Shown here one piece after another: positions 26,835 to 35,874 of a stretch of 41,818 bases of DNA. The stretch is from assembly GCA_021647705.1 (NCBI GenBank), contig JAKIUF010000040.1:1-41818 (forward strand), read 5' to 3'. Origin of the DNA: Gammaproteobacteria bacterium (GTDB lineage: Bacteria; Pseudomonadota; Gammaproteobacteria; SZUA-152). Made by a program: the position numbers and the translations under genes. Numbering within the stretch: position 1 is the first letter of the stretch; the number at the start of each line of letters is the position of its first letter. The notes under the pieces were generated by a model. The model was not told where the DNA came from, did not search any database, and worked only from the letters and a program-made list of their open reading frames with translations.

Positions 26835-27733
26835 CGACATTAACTCTTGCTCATCAAGTGAAAACATGGCTGGATAGTGCGCATAGTTTACTGGCACAGC
26901 AGCGCTATGCCGAATTACCTGAGCTAATTGATGGCATGTTATCCCTTGATGTTCAGGCATTGCTAAATGAGGACATCAGCGTTACGCGAAATATGATTGA
27001 GTTTGCTGCGCTGTTAATTCCTACGGGAGAATTTCAGCGTTTGGAAAGGCTGCACAATTTTGCGTTGAAGATCGCCAATCAACACCCCGGAGGCGCAGTC
27101 TGTGATTTTGTTCTTCCGCTAAACAATCTCGGAGTGCTATATGAAAACGCAGGTGAAAATGATCTGCGTAACGAAGCGTATTCTCAAATTGTTACTCTGG
27201 CTCAGCAGCTAGACGGATATTTGGATTCAGCGTCTGCGACAGTGATGCAGCAACTGGCTAACAGTTATCGGCGGGAAGGGCTAACAGCGGTGGCGGTGGC
27301 ACTGATATTGTCAAAGGCATTATTACCTACTATGACCGAAGCTCTTGAATTACCAAAGGAAACTTGCATCCACTGGCTTCATAGCTATGCTGCGCTATTG
27401 TTTGAAGATGATCAGCTGCAAGCCGCCGTAGACATTATCAATCAAGCACTGTTGCTGATGGAGCCGGGAACACCTGAATACATCGATATGAGGAATTTCA
27501 CAGGGTTGATCTGTTTGCGCCTTAATCAGCCCGAGGAGGCGAAAAAAGTATTTCGACAGGTTCTTGAATGTTTACAAGAAAACCAAACTACCGCTGATGA
27601 GACGTTTACAGATGCTGTCGCCAATTTAGCCGCAGCATATTTTGATGCTGGGGAATACGACAATGCCATTGTTGGGTTTCGGCGTGCATCTGTGTTACGC
27701 GATAGGCTGGATAATGATTTGTTTAAGGAGTGA
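26831..27733 (+). CDS. TPR protein, third gene of CHAT operon
   Basis: A 300-residue, all-helical protein with tetratricopeptide-like units (LNNLGVLYENAGENDLRNEA, VMQQLANSYRREGLTAVAVA, FTGLICLRLNQPEEAKKVFR, AVANLAAAYFDAGEYDNAIV). It has no catalytic domain, signal peptide or membrane segment. Its ATG overlaps the stop of the TPR-CHAT gene (ATGA), so synthesis is coupled. It may act as a regulator, sensor or inhibitor that competes with the TPR part of the protease. It resembles the N-terminal array of its neighbour, possibly a partial duplication. A strong bidirectional terminator follows. Confidence 0.85.
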   Translation: MTTLTLAHQVKTWLDSAHSLLAQQRYAELPELIDGMLSLDVQALLNEDISVTRNMIEFAALLIPTGEFQRLERLHNFALKIANQHPGGAVCDFVLPLNNLGVLYENAGENDLRNEAYSQIVTLAQQLDGYLDSASATVMQQLANSYRREGLTAVAVALILSKALLPTMTEALELPKETCIHWLHSYAALLFEDDQLQAAVDIINQALLLMEPGTPEYIDMRNFTGLICLRLNQPEEAKKVFRQVLECLQENQTTADETFTDAVANLAAAYFDAGEYDNAIVGFRRASVLRDRLDNDLFKE

Positions 27734-27766
27734 CTTGGTTCTTAATTCACGTTTTATACGGGGTAT

Positions 27767-27800
27767 AAAAAAGGGGAGCCTGAAAGGGCTCCCCTTTTTT
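27767..27800. terminator. Bidirectional rho-independent terminator
   Basis: A perfect 14-bp stem (six A, GGGGAGCC on the left; GGCTCCCC, six T on the right) around a 6-base loop. It has an A-tract before and a T-tract after, so it works for both the CHAT operon on the plus strand and the convergent lipoprotein gene on the minus strand. Confidence 0.92.
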
Positions 27801-27814
27801 GTGTTGCAGTTTGT

Positions 27815-28225
27815 TTAGTTTACTACAGAAGCATTGGAGACAAACAGGATTTCATCAAAGGTCCGGTGCAAGCTGGAGCTTTTGAAGTCGCGCATGGCGG
27901 CGGCATCAGTCCACTTTATGGTGTCTCCGATTTTTATACGCATCATGGCGGCGGCGATCCACACGGACTTATCATTGCCAGTGTCCACATCCATGTATGT
28001 ATAACCTGAAGAGTGCAGCATTGTTTTCACGACGCCCTGTTTGGGCATGCCCTTGGCGTCATCTATGGCTTGTTGTTGTGCCGGGTTGAGTTTTGTGGCC
28101 GGTTGCTGGGTTTGCGGTGCTGAAGCTGTGGCGGCTGGCTGTGGCGATTTGTCGTCGTCAGAATCGGAACAGGCCATCAGACTCAGTAAGGCAGCGCCCA
28201 GCGCCAGAATATAAAGTTGTTTCAT
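27815..28225 (-). CDS. Small lipoprotein, NrfJ-related OB-like domain
   Basis: I start at the ATG 28223-28225 (AGAGGG upstream), giving 136 residues: a signal peptide with lipobox LMAC (Cys19), a low-complexity Asp/Pro/Gln/Ala linker to about residue 50, then a compact beta domain (GVVKTMLHSSGYTYMDVDTG, VWIAAAMMRIKIGDTIKW, SSLHRTFDEILFVS). That pattern matches proteins annotated as NrfJ-related, a small OB-like fold found in the periplasm. The frame stays open upstream to 28330 but the extra 35 residues would bury the signal peptide. The function of NrfJ-like proteins is poorly known; some link to cytochrome or nitrite systems. Confidence 0.8.
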   Translation of the reverse strand: MKQLYILALGAALLSLMACSDSDDDKSPQPAATASAPQTQQPATKLNPAQQQAIDDAKGMPKQGVVKTMLHSSGYTYMDVDTGNDKSVWIAAAMMRIKIGDTIKWTDAAAMRDFKSSSLHRTFDEILFVSNASVVN

Positions 28226-28392
28226 TGAATATGCCCTCTTGAATTCAGCGGCTACTCTAACACAGACGGAGGTTTTACGGATAGACTTGGACAGAGTATA
28301 AAAATTATGCACAGCTTGTGTGGTCATCACGAAGCCTTTAATATTCGTTGCCGCTTTTGTATCTATTCAGCCACTGTAGTGAGACCCCGAAT

Positions 28393-29295
28393 GTGAGTCA
28401 GTCAAGCAAAAAAATGAACAGTAAGGAATTGGGGTTGGTGCTGGGCCAGCAGCTCCTCGGTGTGGATGATTTGCACTACGGATTATGGACGGATGACCTG
28501 CCATTGGGGTTTGCCAATCTGGCTGAGGCGCAGCAGCGCTATACCGAGCAAATCATTAATGCCCTGCCAGCGGCAAAGAGTGGAGAAACCAGCCAGCAAA
28601 CCAGGGTTATCGACATCGGTTGTGGCACAGGCCATATTCTTGCCCAGTTGCTGGGGCGTGGTTTTGCAGCAGATGGTCTGGTACCCGCTCCCAAACTTGC
28701 TGAGCAGGTACGTCAGCGTCTCGCGGCGCACAGCGACAAGCCGGCACGATTATTTGAAAGCACCTTCGAGCAATTCCCCATTGACGAGCGCCGTGCTTAT
28801 TACGATGCCGCGCTGTTCAGTGAGAGTTACCAGTACATTCCTATGTCGGCCTCATTTCCCATTCTGGCACAAATCGTCAAACCCGGCGGGCTGGTGGTGA
28901 TTTGTGACTTTTTCAAAACGGAACACGCGGGTGATGGCCAGCCCGGTGATAAAAGTTTTGGTGGTGGTCACAAAATGCACGAGTTTTATACCGAACTGGG
29001 CAAGCATCCTTTCAGTTTGCTGGAAGATATCGATATCACCGGACAGGTCAGCCCTAACATCAAGTTGTTAGATGAAACTCTGATGTTACGGCTGGTGCCT
29101 GCCGGGCAGACGCTGGATCGCTATTTGCGTGAAAATCATCCGCGTACCTGGGGAATGATCAAAGCGGTGTTCAAAATGTTCTTTGGTAAAAAAATCGAAA
29201 AACAAAAATACAAATATTTTACTGGTCACCGTACCCAGGCCGTGTTTGAGCGTTATAAAACCTACCGTTTGTTGGTGTTACAACGTGATGCCTGA
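28393..29295 (+). CDS. Class I SAM-dependent methyltransferase
   Basis: A roughly 300-residue protein with SAM motif I in VIDIGCGTGHILAQLLGRGF, an acidic strand (AALFSESYQYIPM) and IVKPGGLVVICDFF (post-motif). An N-terminal block LLGVDDLHYGLWTDDLPLG resembles methyltransferases of small-molecule or lipid substrates. The substrate is not identifiable. The start is uncertain: GTG 28393 and ATG 28414 are the better choices, with a TTG at 28348 less likely; no strong ribosome binding site is seen. Its 3' end overlaps the start of nadC by 8 bases, so the two are translated from one message. Confidence 0.82.
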   Translation: MSQSSKKMNSKELGLVLGQQLLGVDDLHYGLWTDDLPLGFANLAEAQQRYTEQIINALPAAKSGETSQQTRVIDIGCGTGHILAQLLGRGFAADGLVPAPKLAEQVRQRLAAHSDKPARLFESTFEQFPIDERRAYYDAALFSESYQYIPMSASFPILAQIVKPGGLVVICDFFKTEHAGDGQPGDKSFGGGHKMHEFYTELGKHPFSLLEDIDITGQVSPNIKLLDETLMLRLVPAGQTLDRYLRENHPRTWGMIKAVFKMFFGKKIEKQKYKYFTGHRTQAVFERYKTYRLLVLQRDA

Positions 29296-30130
29296 GTTGC
29301 CAGGAGATTTCGCTGTTGTGGTGACCGCCGCGCTGATTGAAGACATCGGTGATGGTGATATCAGTGCCGCACTGATTCCCGCCGATGCTCAATCCACTGC
29401 GCAGGTGATCAGTCGGGAAAATGCTGTGTTATGTGGCACAGCCTGGTTTAATGAGGTGTTTCGGCAATTGGATGCACACATTGTTATTGATTGGCAGGTT
29501 GGGGACGGGGACGCCGTTTGCAGCAACCAAACCCTGTGCCGTTTGACAGGTAATTCACGCAGTTTGCTGAGTGGTGAGCGCAGTGCGCTGAATCTTTTAC
29601 AAACGCTCTCTGCCACGGCCACGCAGACGCGTAAATTTGTGGATGCGATCAGTGGCACCGGCGCGGTAATTCTTGATACGCGCAAAACGCTGCCCAGTCT
29701 GCGCACAGCACAAAAATATGCGGTGACCTGTGGAGGTGGCAGTAATCACCGTATGGGTTTGTTTGATGCCTTTCTCATCAAGGAAAATCATATTCTTGCC
29801 GCCGGTTCCATTGCCGCAGCGGTGGCCAGTGCCCGACAACAGCATGCAAAGTTGAAAGTGGAAGTAGAAGTGGAAAATCTGGATGAAGTGCGACAGGCAT
29901 TGCATGCCGGGGCTGATCAACTGCTACTGGACAACATGGCGTTAGCGACTTTACGTGAAGCTGTGGCGCTCAATCGTGAAAAAAATAATGGTCGCGCCAA
30001 ACTGGAAGCTTCCGGTGGCGTCAATCTTGAGCGTGTGCGTGCCATTGCTGATACGGGTGTGGATTTTATTTCCGTGGGTAGTATCACCAAAGATGTGCGC
30101 GCAGTGGATTTATCCATGCGTTTCATTTGA
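29288..30130 (+). CDS. nadC: Quinolinate phosphoribosyltransferase NadC
   Basis: NadC converts quinolinate and PRPP to nicotinate mononucleotide in de novo NAD synthesis. The 280-residue protein shows EDIGDGDIS, SGERSALNLLQTLSATATQT, ILDTRKTLPSLRTAQKYAVT, CGGGSNHRMGLFDAFLIKEN and VEVEVENLDE, then EASGGVNLERV and DFISVGSITK. I start at the ATG 29288 (MPELPGDF); the frame extends upstream to 29183 only within the methyltransferase gene. The match to the family is complete in length and motifs. Confidence 0.96.
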   Translation: MPELPGDFAVVVTAALIEDIGDGDISAALIPADAQSTAQVISRENAVLCGTAWFNEVFRQLDAHIVIDWQVGDGDAVCSNQTLCRLTGNSRSLLSGERSALNLLQTLSATATQTRKFVDAISGTGAVILDTRKTLPSLRTAQKYAVTCGGGSNHRMGLFDAFLIKENHILAAGSIAAAVASARQQHAKLKVEVEVENLDEVRQALHAGADQLLLDNMALATLREAVALNREKNNGRAKLEASGGVNLERVRAIADTGVDFISVGSITKDVRAVDLSMRFI

Positions 30131-30427
30131 AATGTAAATTAAGGGTTAAACCATTCTGTTAGCGTTTTTTACGGAAAATGCCATTATAAAGGCATGTTAC
30201 TAGCTGGAATTCAGAGTTTTAACTCCCCCCAGGATAATCGTCCCAGTACATTGAGAATTTAGGGACGTACATGTTCCTTAATGCTAAGTGGTGCTGACAA
30301 ATAGCGTGTTATAAACGCAGAGATGCAGAGGCCGCAGAATTTTTAGTGGTTTTCTCTGTGTCTCTGCGACCTCCGTGTTAATACCCGATAATTTCTAAAA
30401 GCAGGCGTTTTTCACTTCATTCACATT
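30131..30427. repeat. Dispersed palindromic repeat, copy E
   Basis: The right half (about 30300-30427) is copy B in inverted orientation: AAACGCAGAGATGCAGAGG at 30312, CTCTGTGTCTCTGCGACCTC, then the end sequence CGTTTTTCACTTCATTCACA. The left boundary starts immediately after the nadC stop with AATGTAAATTAAGGGTTAAA, which resembles the other end of the long subfamily. The copy is more diverged than A to D. A short hairpin (ACAGGT / ACCTGT, 30575-30592) lies further on. Confidence 0.65.
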
Positions 30428-30659
30428 GACAATAATCAGTAGTCCGAGTGACAGATAGCAGAACTTGGAATATGTAGAATATTGGATACAGTCAACCCAA
30501 AAAAACCATGGCATCACCTCGTGAAAGTGATAAGGTAAAACCACTGATTTTTTATGATGCGGCCACCCAAAAAAACAGGTAAAAAAACCTGTGATGGTAT
30601 GATTAAAATTTTTGGTGTGGGAATGAAATTTGGCGGGAATAACAGAAAGAAAGCAGATT

Positions 30660-31325
30660 ATGCGCATATTATTGGTTGAAGATGATCCACAATTGGGTGA
30701 TGGCATTCGTACTGGTCTGCAACAGGCCGGTCATGCTACGGATTGGCTACAAGATGGTCAGGCAGCGCTACACAGCCTGGACGTGGAAAATTTTGATATG
30801 GTAGTACTTGATCTGGGCTTACCCCGTATGGACGGCATTAGCGTACTGAAAAAAATCCGCACGGCTGGCAATGATGTTCCCGTGTTGATTTTGACGGCAC
30901 GCGATACCGTTGAAGACCGTATAAAAGGCCTTGATTGTGGTGCGGATGATTATCTGGTGAAGCCCTTTGATCTCGATGAATTATGTGCTCGGATCAGGGC
31001 GTTAAGTCGTCGTCACAATGGGCGGTCATCACCGCTGATTAATTATCGGAATATTGTACTGGATCCCATTTCTCACAGCCTTAGCAAAGAAGGTAAAGAT
31101 ATTATTTTATCGGGCCGGGAATTCAAAATTCTGCAAACGTTACTGGAAAATACCGGCCGGGTATTGTCGAGAGAGCGCATTGAAGAAAGCTTGTTTGGGT
31201 GGGATGATGCGCTGGAAAGTAATGCAACCGAAGTCCATATTCATCACCTGCGTAAGAAATTGGGTAAGGATCTCATTGTGACTATTCGTGGTGTGGGTTA
31301 CATGATTCCAAAGGCAGATCGATGA
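30660..31325 (+). CDS. OmpR-family response regulator (QseB/PmrA type)
   Basis: A 221-residue regulator. The receiver domain (1-120) has the acidic pair in LLVEDDP, the phosphoacceptor Asp51 in MVVLDLGLPRMDG, Thr in LTARDT and Lys in YLVKPFD. The C-terminal winged helix (about 130-218) shows LSGREFKILQTLLENTGRVL, TEVHIHHLRKKLG and TIRGVGYMI. Sequence is closest to QseB and PmrA. The start at ATG 30660 (MRILLVEDD) fits the family; a TTG ten codons earlier is less likely. It overlaps its kinase gene by four bases. A PmrA-type box upstream of pgaA suggests a target. Confidence 0.92.
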   Translation: MRILLVEDDPQLGDGIRTGLQQAGHATDWLQDGQAALHSLDVENFDMVVLDLGLPRMDGISVLKKIRTAGNDVPVLILTARDTVEDRIKGLDCGADDYLVKPFDLDELCARIRALSRRHNGRSSPLINYRNIVLDPISHSLSKEGKDIILSGREFKILQTLLENTGRVLSRERIEESLFGWDDALESNATEVHIHHLRKKLGKDLIVTIRGVGYMIPKADR

Positions 31326-32674
31326 GGCCACGCTCAATACGCTGGAATTTATTATTGTTGGTGCTGGGTGCGCTATGTCTTGCCTGGGTGGTGATCAGTT
31401 TCTTTATTTATTACAGCATTCAACATGAAATTGAAGAAGTTTATGATGCCCAGCTGGCACAAAATGCCAAGCTGTTGGCTTCTCTGGTCAGACATGAGCT
31501 GGAGGAGTCCCATCAATTACAAATTGATACGGATGACTTTCTGCCGCTGGTCCACCGGTATGAAGCCAAAATATCATTTGTTATTTATTACAGTGATGGC
31601 ACATTGATGACGCGTTCTCCATCATCCACAATGTTGCCTGTCAATGAACAACTGACGGGTTTTGAAAAAATACAGACCGATGGTGAGGTGTGGTACACCT
31701 ACAATCTCCGTGACCCAAAAACAAATCTGCTGATTCAAACCGCCCAGCGTCATGATGTCCGCGCAGAAATGGTTGCTTACATTAACCATAGCATCGTCAT
31801 TGTTATGCTGGCCGCATTACCTTTTATTACATTTTTACTCTGGGTTAGTATCGGTCGGGGTTTACGCCCTCTGGTCAGGTTGGCTGACACTATATCCGGG
31901 CGTTCAATACATCAGTTGGATCAGATTACCGTTGAGGGTGTGCCGACAGAAACCCGGCCAATTATTGTCGCACTAAATTCACTTTTTGATCGTTTATACC
32001 AGGCATTTGAGAAAGAGCGTCGTTTTACTGCTGATGCAGCACATGAGCTGCGCACGCCATTGGCAGGTATAAAAACCCAGGCACAAGTGGCCATGCGGTC
32101 AATAGAAAGCGAAGAGCGCCAGCAGGCGATAATGCAGGTGATTACCGGTGTTGAGCGTTCTACCAAACTGGTTAATCAACTGTTGATTTTAGCGCGTGTC
32201 GATGAGAGCCAGCATGTAACAAAAGCTGATTTCGATCTGAAACAATTGTGCGCAGCCGTGATTGGTGAAAAAATTAATTCAGCACTGATAAAGCATATTG
32301 ACATAAGTTTGCAAAGTGAATCTGATCTGCGCATGTTTGGTAATGAAGAGTTGATACGGATTTTGATTGTTAATCTGGTCAGTAATGCGATTCGTTACAC
32401 GCCTGATAAAGGGCGTATTATTGTCAGTGCCATGACTGAGCAAGAAGGTACAGTGATCAGTGTAAAAGATTCGGGTCCAGGTATTCCTGAATCGTTACAG
32501 ACACAGGTTTTTGATCGATTCAAACGGGGTGAGCATCCCGATATTCCAGGCAGCGGACTCGGGTTGTCAATTGTGTCAAGAATTGCTGAATTACACTGGG
32601 CGAAAATTGAGTTGGGCCAGGGGTTGGATGGTGCGGGGCTTGATATTAAAGTTGTTTTTCCAGAATTGCACTGA
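31322..32674 (+). CDS. Sensor histidine kinase (QseC/PmrB type)
   Basis: A 450-residue inner-membrane kinase. Transmembrane helices lie near residues 8-32 and 150-175, flanking a periplasmic sensor domain of about 120 residues, then a HAMP region (GRGLRPLVRLADTISGR). The phosphoacceptor His is in FTADAAHELRTPLAGIKTQA, followed by N box (LVSNAIRYTPDKG), G1 (VKDSGPGIP) and G2 (GSGLGLSIVSRIAEL) boxes. It pairs with the response regulator just upstream (ATGA overlap). The signal is unknown. It converges on the pga operon, which may be its regulon. Confidence 0.93.
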   Translation: MRPRSIRWNLLLLVLGALCLAWVVISFFIYYSIQHEIEEVYDAQLAQNAKLLASLVRHELEESHQLQIDTDDFLPLVHRYEAKISFVIYYSDGTLMTRSPSSTMLPVNEQLTGFEKIQTDGEVWYTYNLRDPKTNLLIQTAQRHDVRAEMVAYINHSIVIVMLAALPFITFLLWVSIGRGLRPLVRLADTISGRSIHQLDQITVEGVPTETRPIIVALNSLFDRLYQAFEKERRFTADAAHELRTPLAGIKTQAQVAMRSIESEERQQAIMQVITGVERSTKLVNQLLILARVDESQHVTKADFDLKQLCAAVIGEKINSALIKHIDISLQSESDLRMFGNEELIRILIVNLVSNAIRYTPDKGRIIVSAMTEQEGTVISVKDSGPGIPESLQTQVFDRFKRGEHPDIPGSGLGLSIVSRIAELHWAKIELGQGLDGAGLDIKVVFPELH

Positions 32675-32757
32675 TCACATTCAGTTTTTCAGTGTAAAAC
32701 TATTGGGTCGAAATGAATGCGTAATAACGTCCCTGTTTCTCCCGCATTCGTAGATGA

Positions 32758-33210
32758 TCAATAGCCTTTTTCCAATAACTTATGTTCTTTTACACAAGAA
32801 ACATCACCTTGCTCGGTTAACTTGACGGTCATCCGTTTTAATTGTTGCCAACAGGCCAGCTCTTTGGCTGAAACATCAAAATAATTTAATGATGTATGTT
32901 GATGAATACTGTTCTTTTGGCCTTTTTTATGACGGCGAAGATACAGCAATGTATTGTATTTACTCCATAGCCAATTGCCCAGAATCACCAGGGCAATAAA
33001 AGGAAAGATGGCAATAAATTGTTTGATACTCAGTGAATGTTCAATTTGACTGATGGTTTGAATGTCATTGCCAATGTATACCAATACGGGTGCCAGTACA
33101 GGTAATAACAAATAAACCCATAACGCCCATAACACCATGGTCATTGAGCTTTGTGTATATTTACGCAGTGTACCCTGGTTGTGGGGGCTTTGGATGATGA
33201 GTGTGTTCAT
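32758..33210 (-). CDS. pgaD: PNAG synthesis auxiliary protein PgaD
   Basis: A 150-residue inner-membrane protein with two predicted helices (about 24-47 and 66-84) and a cytosolic C-terminus, as in PgaD (about 137 residues in E. coli). PgaD supports the PgaC glycosyltransferase and, with it, forms a cyclic-di-GMP binding site. Conserved-looking parts are the PVLAPVLVYIG helix and GNWLWSKYNTLLYLRRHKKG. It overlaps pgaC by four bases and ends the operon. Similarity is weak for this family in general, so position is an important part of the evidence. Confidence 0.82.
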   Translation of the reverse strand: MNTLIIQSPHNQGTLRKYTQSSMTMVLWALWVYLLLPVLAPVLVYIGNDIQTISQIEHSLSIKQFIAIFPFIALVILGNWLWSKYNTLLYLRRHKKGQKNSIHQHTSLNYFDVSAKELACWQQLKRMTVKLTEQGDVSCVKEHKLLEKGY

Positions 33211-34469
33211 GGTTGTATTCCTCTGTCAGGGCTCGTCCATATAGCACGCTTTTTACGGGTTTGTAGTAATGTGACCGGCACGGCGACGGCGAGTGTCATA
33301 AGGTTGATTAACCAATAAACCAGGGGGTACCAGACCATCCAGTAATAAATCTTCCCCAGGCCTTTTTCATAACGACCATCGATATAAAAACTGACAGCGA
33401 ACTGAATCAGACAAGTCATTGCCAGTAACAAGCCTGCCGGCCCGGGCAGGAGCGAAAATGTTTCGGTGTTTTCCATAGAAGGAATAAGTTGCATCAGAGG
33501 CCATAGCAGGATCAGCGAGACAACAGCATAGGTCCATAATATACTGATAAAATATTCAGCCAATAATAACCATAAGCGACGCTGGCGCGGGTGTATGATT
33601 TGTGAGAAATAACGGGTAAATACCTCGACACCTCCCCGGGCCCAACGAAGCCGCTGTTGCCACAGGCCTTTAAATGTTTCCGGCATTAAAATCCAGCATA
33701 AGGCATTGGGTTCAAAACGAATGTCCCAGCCTTTTAATTGCAATTTCCAGCTAATATCAATATCTTCGGTAATCGCATCCACACTCCAGTATCCGACATC
33801 CTGCAAAGCTGATTTTCGGAATCCGGAGACAACACCGGATATGCTGAATATTCGGCCATAGATACGTTGTGCGCGCTTAATCAGGCCGACAATAGACGAA
33901 AATTCACCAACCTGTATTTTGCCTAACAGTGTCGAGCGAGTGCGCACCCGTGGATTTCCTGTCACGGCTCCTACCTGCGGACCACGAATAAAGTGCTGCA
34001 TGAACCAGCTCGTTGCGTTGGCATCTAACAATGCGTCGCCGTCAATGCAAATCAGGAACTCGTTGGCAGACATCATTGCACCGACGTTCAGCGCCATGGC
34101 TTTACCCTGATTTTCTTTTAGATGTACAACACGCAAATGTGAAGATGTCTGACACAATTCATCCAGAATATCTCCTGTCTTGTCAGTGCTCCCGTCATTG
34201 ATCGCGATAATTTCAAAATCAGGGTAATTCTGGTTATGCAGTACCGAAATGGTTTCACGCAAATTAGCACTTTCATTATGACACGGTATCAATATGCTGA
34301 CAGGAGGATAATCCGGCAATGTAATCGCATGCCCGCCAACAGGTCGGCCACGTTCCCATTTGTTGTAATAATACACTCCGCCCACCATCCAGACGTAAGC
34401 CATAATCAATGGGTAATAGTAGGCCAGGTTAAGTGCTGAATTCAGATAAATTGAGAGCCAGTTTTCCAT
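33207..34469 (-). CDS. pgaC: Poly-beta-1,6-N-acetylglucosamine synthase PgaC
   Basis: PgaC polymerises UDP-GlcNAc into PNAG at the inner membrane. The 420-residue GT2 protein has an N-terminal helix, SILIPCHNESANLRETI, INDGSTDKTGD, the Asp pair in CIDGDALLD, TEDIDISWKLQLKGW and the QQRLRWARGG motif of processive synthases, then a block of C-terminal helices (about 300-400). Length and order match E. coli PgaC (441 residues). It is preceded by pgaB and overlaps pgaD. All catalytic motifs are present. Confidence 0.95.
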   Translation of the reverse strand: MENWLSIYLNSALNLAYYYPLIMAYVWMVGGVYYYNKWERGRPVGGHAITLPDYPPVSILIPCHNESANLRETISVLHNQNYPDFEIIAINDGSTDKTGDILDELCQTSSHLRVVHLKENQGKAMALNVGAMMSANEFLICIDGDALLDANATSWFMQHFIRGPQVGAVTGNPRVRTRSTLLGKIQVGEFSSIVGLIKRAQRIYGRIFSISGVVSGFRKSALQDVGYWSVDAITEDIDISWKLQLKGWDIRFEPNALCWILMPETFKGLWQQRLRWARGGVEVFTRYFSQIIHPRQRRLWLLLAEYFISILWTYAVVSLILLWPLMQLIPSMENTETFSLLPGPAGLLLAMTCLIQFAVSFYIDGRYEKGLGKIYYWMVWYPLVYWLINLMTLAVAVPVTLLQTRKKRAIWTSPDRGIQP

Positions 34470-34471
34470 GA

Positions 34472-35872
34472 TCAGTTTTTCTCCAGGATGCTCATGGATG
34501 GGACTTCTGCTTTTTTATGTGTCACTTTTAGCAGGGGACGATAGAGGAGGGCGCGTTCGATCAGCTCATGCTCGTTATCACTCAGACTAGCAGCATGATA
34601 AAAAGCCAGGCCGTCTATGTACGAATATCGGGCGAGGTCTTCATAGAGATCACCTAGCAGGTTTACCGTTTCTGAACGGAAGGCTTCGGGAGGCATCCAG
34701 GCATAGACTTTAACTTCTGTGCGTGTACGCAGTTGCCAGGTTGCACGATTGAATAAGTCTGTACGTACCGGAAGATGCCGGTTAGGAAAATACACAGCAT
34801 CTGCATTACCATCACTACCAGGATCAGAGAATGCCTGTAAATAAACGGTATTAATGCGGTGTTTTTTGATTTTCTCAAGCATCTCGCCAAGATTTTTTTC
34901 CTGCTGTTCCGGGTCCGGGGCATAGATGTCATCAAGGTTCAGGTTTACTGCACGCATGAGTTCTTTTTGAGGTTTGTAGTGATTGGTTATTTGCCAGACA
35001 AAGTCAGCCAGTGTAATTCCATGGCCAATCAACAAACGGTTTATGCTACCGGGACTTTGGAGATCCACCCTTCCTTCTTCAAGACTTAAGGTAACCGGCA
35101 TGCCAAGTTTTTGTGCAATGTCCATGGTGATGCGGTTATGGGCACCGTAAGGCCATACCAGCACGCGAGGTTTTTTCCCGGTTTTTCGGGTAATAAGGTC
35201 TGAGTTACGTTTCAGGTCATTATAAATACGTTGACGATATTGTTTTTCATTTTCGTATTGGCTGGCATTAGCGTTATAGCGCTGGCTGGTGGCGGCAGGT
35301 TGCGTATTGCCTTGTGGATTGGCAAGGATGCCGTGATGAAGGTCATAGCTGTGTGAAGCTATTTCTACACGCCCGGATTTTACCATTTCCCGAATTTGTG
35401 CCCAGGTCAAAAAATTTTCTCGTGCGACAGACTTAGTGCCATATGCCACTTTTTTACCGTTAGGTGTTTCCATCCAGCGCCCGACCACTGCAATGACAGC
35501 CTGAAAGTCAAAAGCACGCAGCAGCGGATAGACCTGTGTATACATTCCCAGATAACCATCATCGAAGCTGAGTAGCACTGCATTATCCGGTAATGTGCGT
35601 GTTCCTTTTTGTGCAGCCAGTAAATCATCAATGTTGATTGAGACATAACCCTGTTCCTTGAGCCAGGAGAATTGTGCTGCCAGCTCAGAGGTTTTCAATG
35701 TCATCGCATCAAAATCTGAATGGTTATCAAGCTTGTGATCGGCTTCGTGGTAGGACAGCACAATAAGCTCTGCATATGCTGGTGTTGTTATTGCCAATAA
35801 CAACAGTGCAACCCATAACGGATTCAGTTTTTGGCAAGGAAAATATGTTTTTATTGTCTTGGAAATATTCAT
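34472..35872 (-). CDS. pgaB: PNAG deacetylase PgaB, shortened C-terminal domain
   Basis: PgaB partially removes acetyl groups from PNAG in the periplasm, which is needed for export. The 466-residue protein has a signal peptide (1-34, ending AYA) and an N-terminal NodB-type deacetylase domain with SFDDG (Asp104/Asp105) and a HSYDLHHG motif. The second domain (from about 305: LMRAVNLNLDDIYAPDPEQQ) is only about 160 residues, while E. coli PgaB (about 672 residues) has a full glycoside-hydrolase-like domain. The usual Cys lipidation site is absent too. It ends two bases before pgaC starts, with no leftover frame, so the short form looks natural. Confidence 0.92.
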   Translation of the reverse strand: MNISKTIKTYFPCQKLNPLWVALLLLAITTPAYAELIVLSYHEADHKLDNHSDFDAMTLKTSELAAQFSWLKEQGYVSINIDDLLAAQKGTRTLPDNAVLLSFDDGYLGMYTQVYPLLRAFDFQAVIAVVGRWMETPNGKKVAYGTKSVARENFLTWAQIREMVKSGRVEIASHSYDLHHGILANPQGNTQPAATSQRYNANASQYENEKQYRQRIYNDLKRNSDLITRKTGKKPRVLVWPYGAHNRITMDIAQKLGMPVTLSLEEGRVDLQSPGSINRLLIGHGITLADFVWQITNHYKPQKELMRAVNLNLDDIYAPDPEQQEKNLGEMLEKIKKHRINTVYLQAFSDPGSDGNADAVYFPNRHLPVRTDLFNRATWQLRTRTEVKVYAWMPPEAFRSETVNLLGDLYEDLARYSYIDGLAFYHAASLSDNEHELIERALLYRPLLKVTHKKAEVPSMSILEKN

Positions 35873-35874
35873 GA

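Noticed and set aside
29183-29287. Longer nadC beginning inside the methyltransferase gene
   Set aside because: The extra 35 residues are low in family likeness; ATG 29288 matches the usual NadC N-terminus and overlap.
30575-30592. Terminator on the minus strand between nadC and the response regulator
   Set aside because: A 6-bp stem with T-run exists, but no gene on the minus strand ends here.
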